A stretch of 64,000 nucleotides of DNA from contig CAYIHX010000018.1 in NCBI GenBank assembly GCA_964363305.1, forward strand, positions 1-64,000, given 5' to 3'. The position numbers and the translations under genes are program-made. Under the pieces are notes generated by a model. The model worked only from the letters and a program-made list of their open reading frames with translations, made no database searches and was not told the DNA's origin. Numbering within the stretch: the first letter of the stretch is position 1; the number at the start of each line of letters is the position of its first letter. This DNA is from CAYIHX01 sp964363305 (GTDB lineage: Bacteria; Bdellovibrionota; UBA1018). Positions 16,255-24,103 of the stretch are shown piece by piece.

Positions 16255-17049
16255 ATGCAGGGACCCAGAGCAAAGCAAGGCGGCTACCGCGCCTATCTCA
16301 TCCAAGAACTGAAGCGACGCAAAGCCGCGCACCCACAGTATTCAATGCGAGCTTTTGCCAAATTCCTGGGCCTCGACTCTGGCTTCCTTTCTCGGGTTCT
16401 CGGTGGAACCAAGGATCTGTCTCCCGATCGGTCGGAGGAAATTGCGAGGAAACTGGGACTGTCGGCGGAGGGAGTCCTGGCGTTCAGGGGTCAGGTCGAA
16501 CACGAACTAGGAAATCAGGCAGAGCCCTCGATCACTCAAACCACTATCCCCCTCGACCAATTTGAAATCATCGCGGATTGGCATCACTTCGCCATCCTGG
16601 GTTTAGTGACTTGCGTCGACTTTCGCCCCCAGCCAGCTTGGATTTCGCAACGCCTGGGAGTGCCTGAATTATCAGTCATCGATGCCTTGGGTCGACTCAT
16701 CCGCCTCGGTTATCTGGAACAGCTTTCCGACGGAGGCTTGCGAAAACCGCAAACTCACGTAACAACGCCAAGCGGCACTCCCAGTCCTGCCTTACGCCAC
16801 ATGCATGCGCAACTGATGGAGAAGGCCAAGGACGCGCTTCTGACACAACCCATAGACAAGCGCGACATCACTTCTCTGAGTGGCTCGATCGATCCAAACC
16901 TCATTCCCCAGGCCAAAGAAGAAATCCGGCGGTTTCGCGCACGCATGAAGGAGCTCTTTGTTTCGAGCAAAACGCCCACCCAGGTTTACCAATTGAACGT
17001 CCAGCTCTTTGAACTGACACAAAACGAAGAAGAAGGAACCTGTCTATGA
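16255..17049 (+). CDS. TIGR02147-family transcriptional regulator
   Basis: 264 residues. The N-terminal helix-turn-helix (YSMRAFAKFLGLDSGFLSRV, LGGTKDLSPDRSEEIARKLG) is followed by the family core (LDQFEIIADWHHFAILGLVT). A winged-helix-like segment (WISQRLGVPELSVIDALGRL) and the conserved end (ITSLSGSIDPNLIPQAKEEI, RRFRARMKELFVSSK) come next. The family is common in Bdellovibrio-like bacteria and Fibrobacteres, and its targets are mostly unknown. Its stop overlaps the next gene's ATG (ATGA), so it probably regulates, or senses with, the exported protein it is coupled to. Confidence 0.88.
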   Translation: MQGPRAKQGGYRAYLIQELKRRKAAHPQYSMRAFAKFLGLDSGFLSRVLGGTKDLSPDRSEEIARKLGLSAEGVLAFRGQVEHELGNQAEPSITQTTIPLDQFEIIADWHHFAILGLVTCVDFRPQPAWISQRLGVPELSVIDALGRLIRLGYLEQLSDGGLRKPQTHVTTPSGTPSPALRHMHAQLMEKAKDALLTQPIDKRDITSLSGSIDPNLIPQAKEEIRRFRARMKELFVSSKTPTQVYQLNVQLFELTQNEEEGTCL

Positions 17050-18251
17050 AAGCGAAATCGATTCTTACCCTCCTCATCGCGTTACTAGCCGGACCCGCCT
17101 ACGGACAATCTCTCGACGGAGGCTCAACGGCGGAAGGTGGCAACGGCGGTGGCGCCTGGGTTTGCCGTAGCCAAAACGAGAGCGGCCCGATCCGCTGGCT
17201 CCAGCTGTTGGATCTCTTCGAAGGCCGTACTTACGATACTCTTACTTTCAATGCGGCCAGTAGTCTGAGCCTCGAGGCAAACTTAGAACGAGCGGCAACA
17301 CGGTTTGCTCAGGCCTTTCCTCAGTACACTACAGACGGCTATCTTTTGAATGAGGCAATCGCCGACGTGAGGGCACGCACGCACCTGGTTGATGCGACAC
17401 TCGAGTTGACCGACGACTGGCGACAGGATTTCCAGCCTCGAGCCGACACCTGTCGAAACGGAGTAATACGCCGAGTTCAGGTAGCCAACTTTCGGGATCA
17501 AGTCGGAACCAGTGGGGAACTTGCGATCGACGAAGTTCTCTTTGATCGTCATCTAGACGATCTGGGGCGCTCGACTCTGTTTGTGCATGAGGCCACCTAC
17601 CGCTGGCTCCGGGGATCATTGGGTCTTCGACGAGGCCAAAGAGAACGAACTTCATCTTTATCTCGACGGCTAACGGGTCACTTAATGTCGGATGCATCCA
17701 TCGAGGCGGTGGCGGCCATTCTGCCCCAGACTCCATACGAGCGGGCGAGTATCGCGGCGGCCGAGGACGCACGAAGGGTTGCGGCTGCAGAGCGCGCCAG
17801 GCTCGAGCAACTGGAGCGGGATCGCGCTGCGGCGAGCGATCGTAGAAACGGAACTTTGCGGTTTGAAATGACCTTCTCTGGACAAACACTCCTTCGAAAT
17901 ACCCAGGTACGATTCTGTATGGACTTCGGCTTTGATGAAGAAGGCGAAGAGAGGTCCAACGTATGTTTTCAAGCCGTCCGGGACCCTACAAGAAACCGCT
18001 TCACCGTTGAAATCCGGCGAGACCGGTTTCAACGTCTTTTTATGAGCAGGCTGTCTTTCAGCGGAAGTTTCAACAATATTCCGATAAACGCTCAGAACCC
18101 AATGACCATGACCACTCGGATCACCGACGTAGCGAGCGGTTATCTCTATTTTGATACGGAACTGTTGCGTGCCGAGGCATCAAGAAGTCCCGGTATCCCG
18201 ATCCGCAGGTCGTCCTCAGATACCTATTTGTGGGCGTTATTTCTTTATTAG
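17046..18251 (+). CDS. exported protein with HE motif and coiled segment, TIGR02147-linked
   Basis: 401 residues with signal peptide (AKSILTLLIALLAGPAYG). The first mature residues are GGSTAEGGNGGGAWVCR. A helix with a His-Glu pair (STLFVHEATYRWLRGSLGLR) parallels the FHELLGLL helix of the protein at 12379. Residues ~240-265 are a charged helix (AAEDARRVAAAERARLEQLE), probably coiled coil. The last ~130 residues are beta-rich (LRFEMTFSGQTLLRNTQVRF). It is translated in coupling with the regulator before it. The function is unknown; a surface or periplasmic location is inferred. Confidence 0.78.
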   Translation: MKAKSILTLLIALLAGPAYGQSLDGGSTAEGGNGGGAWVCRSQNESGPIRWLQLLDLFEGRTYDTLTFNAASSLSLEANLERAATRFAQAFPQYTTDGYLLNEAIADVRARTHLVDATLELTDDWRQDFQPRADTCRNGVIRRVQVANFRDQVGTSGELAIDEVLFDRHLDDLGRSTLFVHEATYRWLRGSLGLRRGQRERTSSLSRRLTGHLMSDASIEAVAAILPQTPYERASIAAAEDARRVAAAERARLEQLERDRAAASDRRNGTLRFEMTFSGQTLLRNTQVRFCMDFGFDEEGEERSNVCFQAVRDPTRNRFTVEIRRDRFQRLFMSRLSFSGSFNNIPINAQNPMTMTTRITDVASGYLYFDTELLRAEASRSPGIPIRRSSSDTYLWALFLY

Positions 18252-18331
18252 CACAATGCATGGCGATTCCAGCGGTGATGGAGCCACTCCTTTTTCATCT
18301 CGTGGAGGGTCCTCAGCATCAGGAGTCCGCT

Positions 18332-18560
18332 CGGGGCGAGATTCGGTGGGGCGTACCTGACTTATCCGCAACAGACTTTGGATGAAACGACCGTGGCCCA
18401 TGAAGTCGGGCATTGGATCCATTTTCGCCTGGCCGGACAGGATCATTCGGATAGAGTTGCTCGCACGTCATTTGTTCCCGCCAGAGCGGGGGTCGAGGAA
18501 GGAACTTCGGGGGCAATCGCCCAATTTGTTCAGCCGGGCACCCGGCTCAAGGGAACTTAG
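18332..18560 (+). pseudogene. fragment copy of the HEVGH metallopeptidase gene
   Basis: Bases 18332-18469 match 19516-19653 with only about six differences in 138. They carry YLTYPQQTLDETTVAHEVGH and the residues after it. Past 18469 the frame runs into unrelated sequence and stops at 18560. There is no signal peptide or upstream part, so this is a partial duplication. The stretch 18252-18331 before it holds nothing recognised. Confidence 0.8.
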
Positions 18561-18586
18561 GCTTTTGGCGAATCAGGAGGCTGTTT

Positions 18587-18613
18587 ATAAATTAATGCAA
18601 CGCGTTAATTTAT
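18587..18613. promoter_or_regulatory. 9-bp perfect inverted repeat
   Basis: ATAAATTAA and TTAATTTAT flank nine bases (TGCAACGCG). It lies 55 bases upstream of the small exported-protein gene at 18668. The AT-rich arms suit a repressor operator better than a terminator. Confidence 0.55.
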
Positions 18614-18667
18614 CGTGACATGAGATCTTTTATGTGACAAAGGTTCTCAAAACTTAGGAGATTCCTT

Positions 18668-19189
18668 ATGAGCGCCAAAATGCACCGTTTTATTATCCTC
18701 GGACTGTCGTTGGTCGGTATTCCGGCAGCACATGCTCGGTTGGAGCAGGTCACTTTTTGTTCAACAACTATGATAGTTGAACGCCCACTGGGCGTCGATT
18801 CTTACACCGACTGCGTGGCTGGAGGTACTGCATACTACCCAGCCTCCGCGAGCCAGTTCATGGGATGTCTCCGTGGTGAGACACAGATTACTTGTACTGG
18901 CCCGGCGATGGAAGTGGATCGCATCGTTCTGAGACAACGCAAGGAAACGAACCTGCCGACTTTTAGCCGGGTAGCTTCGCCATCTCCGATCGGCGAAGTG
19001 CCAATGTGGGATGTTGAAAGCATGGCAATGTACATGAGAATGCGCGGTGACGAGTCTGGTGCTGCCGCCCTTCTTCAGGCTTGGAAAGATGCCCAGATTC
19101 AAAATTGCGAGGCGAGTGGTTCCTCCGCGTCTCAATGCGAACAGCAGTTACTGCAGATGAGGTCGCAGTCCTATCAGCAGATGCAGTAA
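18668..19189 (+). CDS. small exported protein, unknown function
   Basis: 173 residues with a ribosome site (TTAGGAG) nine bases before ATG. The signal peptide is FIILGLSLVGIPAAHA. The mature N-terminal half has six cysteines (VTFCSTTM, YTDCVAGG, MGCLRG, ITCTGP and later NCEAS, QCEQQ in the C-terminal half). The C-terminal half is helical and Gln-rich (LLQAWKDAQIQNC, QLLQMRSQSYQQMQ). No family was recognised. It precedes the metallopeptidase gene by 60 bases on the same strand. Confidence 0.75.
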   Translation: MSAKMHRFIILGLSLVGIPAAHARLEQVTFCSTTMIVERPLGVDSYTDCVAGGTAYYPASASQFMGCLRGETQITCTGPAMEVDRIVLRQRKETNLPTFSRVASPSPIGEVPMWDVESMAMYMRMRGDESGAAALLQAWKDAQIQNCEASGSSASQCEQQLLQMRSQSYQQMQ

Positions 19190-19235
19190 GCGAATACGCC
19201 ACTGAAATCTGCAGCAGCCCAGCCTCCTGTTTTGT

Positions 19236-19243
19236 GCTATAAC
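19236..19243 (+). promoter_or_regulatory. extended -10 promoter, leaderless start likely
   Basis: TG-C-TATAAC ends seven bases before the A of ATG 19250. A normal -10 to +1 distance would put transcription start on that A, giving a leaderless message for the metallopeptidase gene. No ribosome site is present upstream. Confidence 0.45.
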
Positions 19244-19249
19244 GCACCC

Positions 19250-20161
19250 ATGCTCATGCGAACGAGTGGAGTCGTGGCATTCTTGTTTTCGGTGGGTGTC
19301 CTTTCGTCTGCTCAGTCCCTTGGCGCTCCCGGTCCCAGGCTCGTGGAAGTTGCGCCTGCGGCGCGTGTGGAAGACCGAGCGGTCCGTTCTCAAGCCCGCC
19401 GAATCGTCACTGCTCAGATTCGCTTCTATAATCGGTTTCTCAGGCAAATGGAGTTGCCGACTCTGAACGGGATGTTCGTGTCGCTGAAGCGCGACCCGCG
19501 CACCTCAACGGCGGGCGGGGCGAGTTTCGGTGGGGCGTACCTGACTTATCCGCAACAGACTTTGGATGAAACGACCGTGGCTCATGAAGTCGGGCATTGG
19601 ATCCATTTTCGCCTGGCCGGACAGGATCATTCGGATGGAGTCGTTCGCACGTCGGCGGAGATTCAGCAGCAGATCGGCGTTCAAGAGGGCATCGCTAACA
19701 TCTTGTCCGCGTTATTCACCGGTGAACCCGTCATCGGCGCGCAAGACCATTACGATTTCGTAGTGAGCGTAAACAGGTTTGTGCGGTTTCCAGATCGAGT
19801 GCCGACGATCGGAGACTTCATGCGTGGGATTTTAAATGCTCCGCTGTATAACGACGCTTACCCCTGGTCGGCCGAGCAAACGCGCGGTCAATATGGTGCG
19901 CTCATGAGCGCGCCCACGCGCGAGCGCGAATTGGATTTGCCGAGTCCGTATCTGAGTTCGGCAGTATTCACGCAGCCTCTGTGGCTGGCGGCTCAGCGTT
20001 TCGGTCGCGCCCGCGTGGTGCGCTGTCTGTTGCGGGCGCTTGATGGATATCGCAGTTACGTGATCTACTCCGACTTCGCGGCCCGCATCCTCGAGTCCTG
20101 CGCCGCAGATGGAGCGGTTCGCGATTTTCTCGCAGCCGAGTTCGAGCAGCGGGGGATTTGA
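19250..20161 (+). CDS. exported zinc metallopeptidase-like protein (HEVGH)
   Basis: The start is set at 19250 by the -10 element and by the signal peptide (SGVVAFLFSVGVLSSAQSLG); an in-frame upstream codon at 19232 would sit in the promoter. The 303-residue product has HEVGH (112-116; two zinc His and catalytic Glu). A downstream QEGIAN motif (E146), 30 residues on, is a gluzincin-style third ligand. The rest is helical and matches no family I can name. It should act in the periplasm or outside the cell. A near-identical 138-base piece including the active site lies 1.2 kb upstream. Confidence 0.75.
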   Translation: MLMRTSGVVAFLFSVGVLSSAQSLGAPGPRLVEVAPAARVEDRAVRSQARRIVTAQIRFYNRFLRQMELPTLNGMFVSLKRDPRTSTAGGASFGGAYLTYPQQTLDETTVAHEVGHWIHFRLAGQDHSDGVVRTSAEIQQQIGVQEGIANILSALFTGEPVIGAQDHYDFVVSVNRFVRFPDRVPTIGDFMRGILNAPLYNDAYPWSAEQTRGQYGALMSAPTRERELDLPSPYLSSAVFTQPLWLAAQRFGRARVVRCLLRALDGYRSYVIYSDFAARILESCAADGAVRDFLAAEFEQRGI

Positions 20162-20512
20162 GCCCCTGGTTCAGTAATCGCCCGAACTCCGAAGCAGGAA
20201 TCACAACCGTGTGAAGGCCGTTGGTGATCCAGGCCTCGCGCATACCGAAGCGCTGGGCATCTAAAGCGTAGAGGGCGAGGTCGGCCTCGCTCGGCACGAG
20301 CTCTCCACCGAGTTGGAGGTTGATCATGAAGGGGTGATTGTGGAGCCCCGCCATGACGATGTAATCGCGCAAAGCCCTCGAGAGTGGAAGCGCGCTGGAG
20401 GCGAAAACCGTCTCTGCCTGTTGCGTCCAGACCTGGACGAGCATGCCGCGTTTCTGCTTCGAGGAGGGAGGTGGCAGATTGCCAGAAACCAGAGATGCCT
20501 CATGATCGGCTG
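20162..20512 (-). pseudogene. 3' relic of an exported-protein gene
   Basis: On the minus strand the frame reads VFASSALPLSRALRDYIVMA, GLHNHPFMINLQLGGELVPS, EADLALYALDAQRFGMREAW and ITNGLHTVVIPASEFGRLLN. It then runs into the end of the metallopeptidase gene without its own stop (next stop 19968). It has no convincing start or signal peptide, with a stop just upstream near 20513. The LHNHP and ITNG-HTVVIPA pattern looks conserved and domain-like, but I cannot name the family. Both ends appear lost. Confidence 0.4.
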
Positions 20513-20552
20513 ATTATTTGAAGCTTGGCCATCATGTCCACCTGCTAAAGCG

Positions 20553-20736
20553 GGCGGTGATCAGCTCCCCGATCGAGCCTATTCGCTCCGGGCATTTGCG
20601 CGTGACCTAGGAATGAGTCCCGCGTATTTAAGTCTTTTACTCAAGGGTCGGAAAAGAGGCCTCCATCGTTCTTCCCTGCAATCTAACGCAGCAACCTTGA
20701 TCTCTAGGGCCACAACAACAGGCGGCTTGCCTTTGT
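20553..20736 (+). pseudogene. TIGR02147 N-terminal HTH relic
   Basis: A plus frame reads DRAYSLRAFARDLGMSPAYL and SLLLKGRKRGLHRSSLQSNA, closely matching the helix-turn-helix of the TIGR02147 proteins at 13830 and 16255. No start precedes it and the domain core is absent, so this is a fragment. Confidence 0.6.
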
Positions 20737-20737
20737 A

Positions 20738-20775
20738 CTGTTGACGCGCCGGGCATCAAAAAGTGCTCGGATCCC
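20738..20775. repeat. 38-bp exact repeat, copy 1
   Basis: Identical to 31134-31171. It contains the imperfect hairpin CCGGGCA-N8-TGCTCGG. It ends one base from the stop codon of the minus-strand HEAT gene, so it lies at that gene's 3' end. No T-tract follows, so a simple intrinsic terminator is unlikely. Confidence 0.85.
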
Positions 20776-20776
20776 C

Positions 20777-22375
20777 TCACAGGTTTGAAAGAACGGCGGG
20801 CAAGGTCGAGCAGCCCGGTGGCTGCATTCTTTGCGCGACGTACTGGATCAGGGCTCGCTCTTCCGCAGGAAGAGTGCTGAGGCGAGCCCGCCGAGTTTGC
20901 AGATGCGCCTCGATTTCTGGTGTCTCATGGGGGGGCGTGCTCGTCGGACCTGAGCGGTAGGCCCCGCCCTCTGATCTTTGCGCAAACCGGATGGGGGTCC
21001 CGGGAGAAAAGCTCGGATCATAGCTGAGTCGAAGCGCTTGGCGGGATGTTTCCTGCCATCGAGAGATCGAACCGCTCCATGCCCGCACGGAGATCGGGGC
21101 GTCCATTCCGGCGGCTCTTTTCCAGAGCTGTAATCTGAGCTCGGCATCTTCTCTGGATAGAGCCGCGAGAAGGTGAATCATGCCGGCGATGGCTTTTTTT
21201 TCGGCCGGGTGTCGCATGATCCAGTCTAAAAGCTCGGTGCTCAACTGCCGCCGGTGTTCCATGGAAAGGTCTGAAGTAAGGGTCCCCCGTACTCGACCCC
21301 AAGTGCCTGCAGCACCTTCACGAACTTCTGGTGACGGGTCTTCATTCAGCCTCAGCAGCGCGATTCGGGCGTCCGCATTTTGAGCCGCGACTTGGGCCAG
21401 TCCGGGCGAGGCTCGTTCACGAATCCTCGGATCGCTGTCCCTGCTTAAAACCAAGAGTGCTGCGAGCGCATCGGGATGGCGTGGCGCAACAGCTCCTAAT
21501 GACTCGGTCGCGGCGAGCCTGACGCCGATGTCAGAATCTCGCTCGAGTCTGAATACTGCGGCGAGGGCCTCCCGGTCCCTGACTGCGGCTCCGCCCAGCG
21601 CGTTCGCCACAGCTTCTCGAACACCCGAGTCTTCATGCGCACTCAGGCGAAGCAGCGCAGCCCGAGCGTCGTCATGTCCGATCGCAGCTTGCCTCAGCGC
21701 TCTCGCGGCAGCTCCGCGTACGAACAAGTTCTGATCCTGACAGAGCTGAATCAGTGTTGCTCGCGTTTCTGGAGACGTTGCCCCGGCGGGCTCAAGTGCT
21801 TGGGCTGACCCGAAACGTACCGAGGAAAAAGGACTCGAGCTGAGGCGGATCAGCGCTGCTCGCACGTCCGCGTGCTCAAGCGAGCTCGGACCCAATGCTA
21901 CGGCCGCGCTTTTCAGCACCTCCTCTGAAGAATCGTGTGTTAAATGCAGGAGCATTTTTCGCACCTGGATGTCGTGATTGGCCGCGCTCTCTAGGGCTTG
22001 TGCCGCTGCCCATCTTCTAAAATGGGATCTGGCTCCGGCCAGCTGAATGAGCGCTGTTCTGACTTCTTCGTAGTCATTCGCGACGGGGCCCAGTCCAAGG
22101 GCCGCCGTCCTTGAAAAACTTGCGTCAGGGTCTTGGGTGAGTTGTATAAAGAGCTCTCTGACATCGGCGCGGGTCGAGACGAGAGGTACAAGTGATTCGA
22201 CGGCCTTGAGTTTTTCCGTTCGTCTGGACCAAGGCGTGGCTTGGCTACCTATTAACAGCGAACTCAGGGGCTCCGGTGCCTCAGCCCAGAGGTGGGGGGC
22301 GAGAACGCACGTCGCGAAGATGATCGCGAGACATGTTTTTGACACAAGAGATTGAAGTGGAGCTTGAAACCTCAC
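20777..22375 (-). CDS. exported HEAT-repeat protein
   Basis: 532 residues. It starts with a signal peptide (SLVSKTCLAIIFATCVLAPH...WAEA) followed by about ten tandem helical repeats of ~31 residues between ~65 and 375 (consensus like DSGVREAVANALGGAAVRDR or DSDPRIRERASPGLAQVAAQ). Each repeat has the Asp...Val-Arg pattern of PBS-lyase/HEAT repeats. The C-terminal ~150 residues are non-repeat and low in known motifs. HEAT solenoids are protein-binding scaffolds, and the signal peptide places this one in the periplasm or outside. Its 3' end abuts the 38-bp repeat. No operon partner is evident. Confidence 0.82.
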   Translation of the reverse strand: MRFQAPLQSLVSKTCLAIIFATCVLAPHLWAEAPEPLSSLLIGSQATPWSRRTEKLKAVESLVPLVSTRADVRELFIQLTQDPDASFSRTAALGLGPVANDYEEVRTALIQLAGARSHFRRWAAAQALESAANHDIQVRKMLLHLTHDSSEEVLKSAAVALGPSSLEHADVRAALIRLSSSPFSSVRFGSAQALEPAGATSPETRATLIQLCQDQNLFVRGAAARALRQAAIGHDDARAALLRLSAHEDSGVREAVANALGGAAVRDREALAAVFRLERDSDIGVRLAATESLGAVAPRHPDALAALLVLSRDSDPRIRERASPGLAQVAAQNADARIALLRLNEDPSPEVREGAAGTWGRVRGTLTSDLSMEHRRQLSTELLDWIMRHPAEKKAIAGMIHLLAALSREDAELRLQLWKRAAGMDAPISVRAWSGSISRWQETSRQALRLSYDPSFSPGTPIRFAQRSEGGAYRSGPTSTPPHETPEIEAHLQTRRARLSTLPAEERALIQYVAQRMQPPGCSTLPAVLSNL

Positions 22376-22435
22376 CTTGTCTGATCGGCGGTCCGCGCGA
22401 AATAAAGCAGAAGATGTTACTTTTCACGAGTTATA

Positions 22436-23092
22436 TTACTCGTTTTTAGATGAGGGTGGTTTAAGTTTGCCTCCGAAATGCTCGAGGAGCGCTTCTAGGG
22501 CCTTCTGGTGAATCTTCGGCCCCGTGATCCTCAGCTGCCAAAGCGCGACCTCGGGAAAAGACAAATATATTTCCGCGCGACGCAAAGTATTGAGGTCAGC
22601 GCTTTTGTCGGTTTCGAGGCGCTGAATCGTTTGTTCATTGAAGTCAAATGCCAAGGAGAATTCATTTCTCGACAATCCAAGGCTTTTTCGAAACTGAATA
22701 ATGTCAGAGGCTGAAAAAGAATCTAGAAGCACGGGCTCAAAAACGAAGGAGGAGGGTCCTCGCCTTCCGATAGTGCCGAGGAGAATCACCGGACTCTTCT
22801 CCGAAGGAGATATCCCTTGCGACCTGCAATACTCTTCGTATGCGGGATTGGCTTTCGATGGAATTCTGTCAGCGAATGATGGAAATATTTTTTTCTTAGA
22901 CTGATGTATTTTTTTGAAAAGGTCTAACTCGGGCCCAAGTGGGATGGCTCTTTTCCATCCCGCATAGTGGGGGTCATAGCGAAACTCGTAGAGGTCTTTC
23001 TCGAGGATAAACTGGAGTCTTCCGACATACATCCGACGTTTCCGCCCCTCCGAGTACACATCAAGCCGGTTTGGATCTTTTTGCAATGGCAT
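22436..23092 (-). CDS. HipS-like N-subdomain fused to an HTH domain
   Basis: The start at 23092 (MPLQKDPNR) overlaps the kinase gene by 32 bases; longer reading lies inside that gene. 218 residues. Residues ~8-120 match the HipA N-terminal subdomain pattern (MYVGRLQFILEKDLYEFRYD, GWKRAIPLGPELDLF, FPSFADRIPSKANP, LLGTIGRRGPSSFVFEP). Residues ~128-185 are a helix-turn-helix (IIQFRKSLGLSRNEFSLAFD, FNEQTIQRLETDKSADLNTL). In HipBST systems this subdomain is a free protein, HipS, the antitoxin of the kinase HipT. Here it appears joined to a HipB-like DNA-binding domain. Function as antitoxin and repressor is inferred. Confidence 0.78.
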   Translation of the reverse strand: MPLQKDPNRLDVYSEGRKRRMYVGRLQFILEKDLYEFRYDPHYAGWKRAIPLGPELDLFKKIHQSKKKIFPSFADRIPSKANPAYEEYCRSQGISPSEKSPVILLGTIGRRGPSSFVFEPVLLDSFSASDIIQFRKSLGLSRNEFSLAFDFNEQTIQRLETDKSADLNTLRRAEIYLSFPEVALWQLRITGPKIHQKALEALLEHFGGKLKPPSSKNE

Positions 23093-23993
23093 CTGAAAAC
23101 TCCTGGTAACGCTTGTCGATGAGCTTCTTGATCGCATTCTTCATCGCGCTCGAGCAAAAGCTGTTTTCGACGAGGGAGTGGATCTTCGTAGGCTTCACTC
23201 TTGAGAAAAAAATGCGAACTTGCTCCTCAAGGTCGAGGTCAAAAAACTCTTTTATGTAATCTTCGATGGAAGGATGCTCCGCATCGTCGGTTGCAATCTT
23301 TCCGGCTGGATTAAAATCCGCCTGAAGCATCGAACCGGACTCTAGGCTGAGATAAGAAACGTTGTCATAAATTGGAGAGAGCGTGGTCCTGGCCGAGGTT
23401 ACGACGAGGCCGAGATTTCGACCGTGACGGTCATGGTTGCCGATGAGCGCATCGAAGAGGCAGGTATGAACAAAGACTTCGACGTCATAGGGTCGCTTGG
23501 TATTTTCCGAGATCGCTCGAATGAGCGCCCGACAGTTGTATTTCTCGTTGGGCTTTATCGAATGATAAATATGACTGAGATTGGACAGTGTCCCGCCCTT
23601 TTTTATGAAGTTTTGCGTGACGTAAACCCGCTCGCCAGCAAATTCAATGATGTAGTAGTTCGCAACGGGGATGACGAGCATGTCGGCTATTTGATTGCAT
23701 AAATACTCAACTTCAGGGAGTTCTGGCGCACCTTGTTCTCTCATTTTTAGAATGTAGGAAACCCCAGCGAGGTCCGCCGAATACTTCTTAAACTTTCCAT
23801 GGAAAAAACTGCTGTTATACGAACGAGTGAGTTGTCCGGTCTCTGGCGCTTTGCTTTCAGCAGATTTTTGCTGCAATCCCAAAAATTGAGGGAGCGTATT
23901 TACTTTGAACCAGGCCTTAAAGCATGCGCCATGGAGTCCGTAGTGCGAATCTGAAAAATTCAATGGTTGCAAGCATTTGAGGCAATTGTTCAT
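23061..23993 (-). CDS. HipT-like kinase lacking the N-subdomain
   Basis: The start is at 23993 (MNNCLKCLQPL); the frame upstream is only the AT-rich operator. 310 residues, about 130 fewer than HipA. The N-terminus has C4, C7, H21 and C24, a possible zinc site seen in short HipA-C proteins. Kinase features are K83 (SYILKMRE), the catalytic loop GNHDRHGRN (185-193) and the metal Asp D210 (LSPIYDNVSY). The segment that HipA uses as N-subdomain is encoded in the next gene. The AT-rich base composition differs from neighbours, a sign of transfer. It is probably the toxin of a two-gene HipBST variant; the target is unknown. Confidence 0.82.
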   Translation of the reverse strand: MNNCLKCLQPLNFSDSHYGLHGACFKAWFKVNTLPQFLGLQQKSAESKAPETGQLTRSYNSSFFHGKFKKYSADLAGVSYILKMREQGAPELPEVEYLCNQIADMLVIPVANYYIIEFAGERVYVTQNFIKKGGTLSNLSHIYHSIKPNEKYNCRALIRAISENTKRPYDVEVFVHTCLFDALIGNHDRHGRNLGLVVTSARTTLSPIYDNVSYLSLESGSMLQADFNPAGKIATDDAEHPSIEDYIKEFFDLDLEEQVRIFFSRVKPTKIHSLVENSFCSSAMKNAIKKLIDKRYQEFSDAIAKRSKPA

Positions 23994-23997
23994 ACCT

Positions 23998-24026
23998 ATA
24001 TATATCAGTATGTATCTGATATATAT
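23998..24026. promoter_or_regulatory. operator upstream of the HipT/HipS-HTH pair
   Basis: ATATATATCAG (23998-24008) and its exact reverse complement (24016-24026) flank seven bases, immediately before the kinase start at 23993. It is a probable autoregulation site for the fused HTH domain. Confidence 0.65.
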
Positions 24027-24103
24027 ATATGGCAACTCATTCTTAATGTCTTTATGTATTAGTTTAACTCATCTCTAAAGAGGATCTGAGCTAGACTATT
24101 CAC

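Noticed and set aside
16038..16256. Upstream extension of the minus-strand gene at 16037
   Set aside because: The extra residues cross the perfect inverted repeat and look non-coding; sense begins at MCMRC.
20738..20775. 38-bp repeat considered as an integron attC site
   Set aside because: The ends do not fit the RYYYAAC/GTTRRRY core sites and no integron integrase is near.
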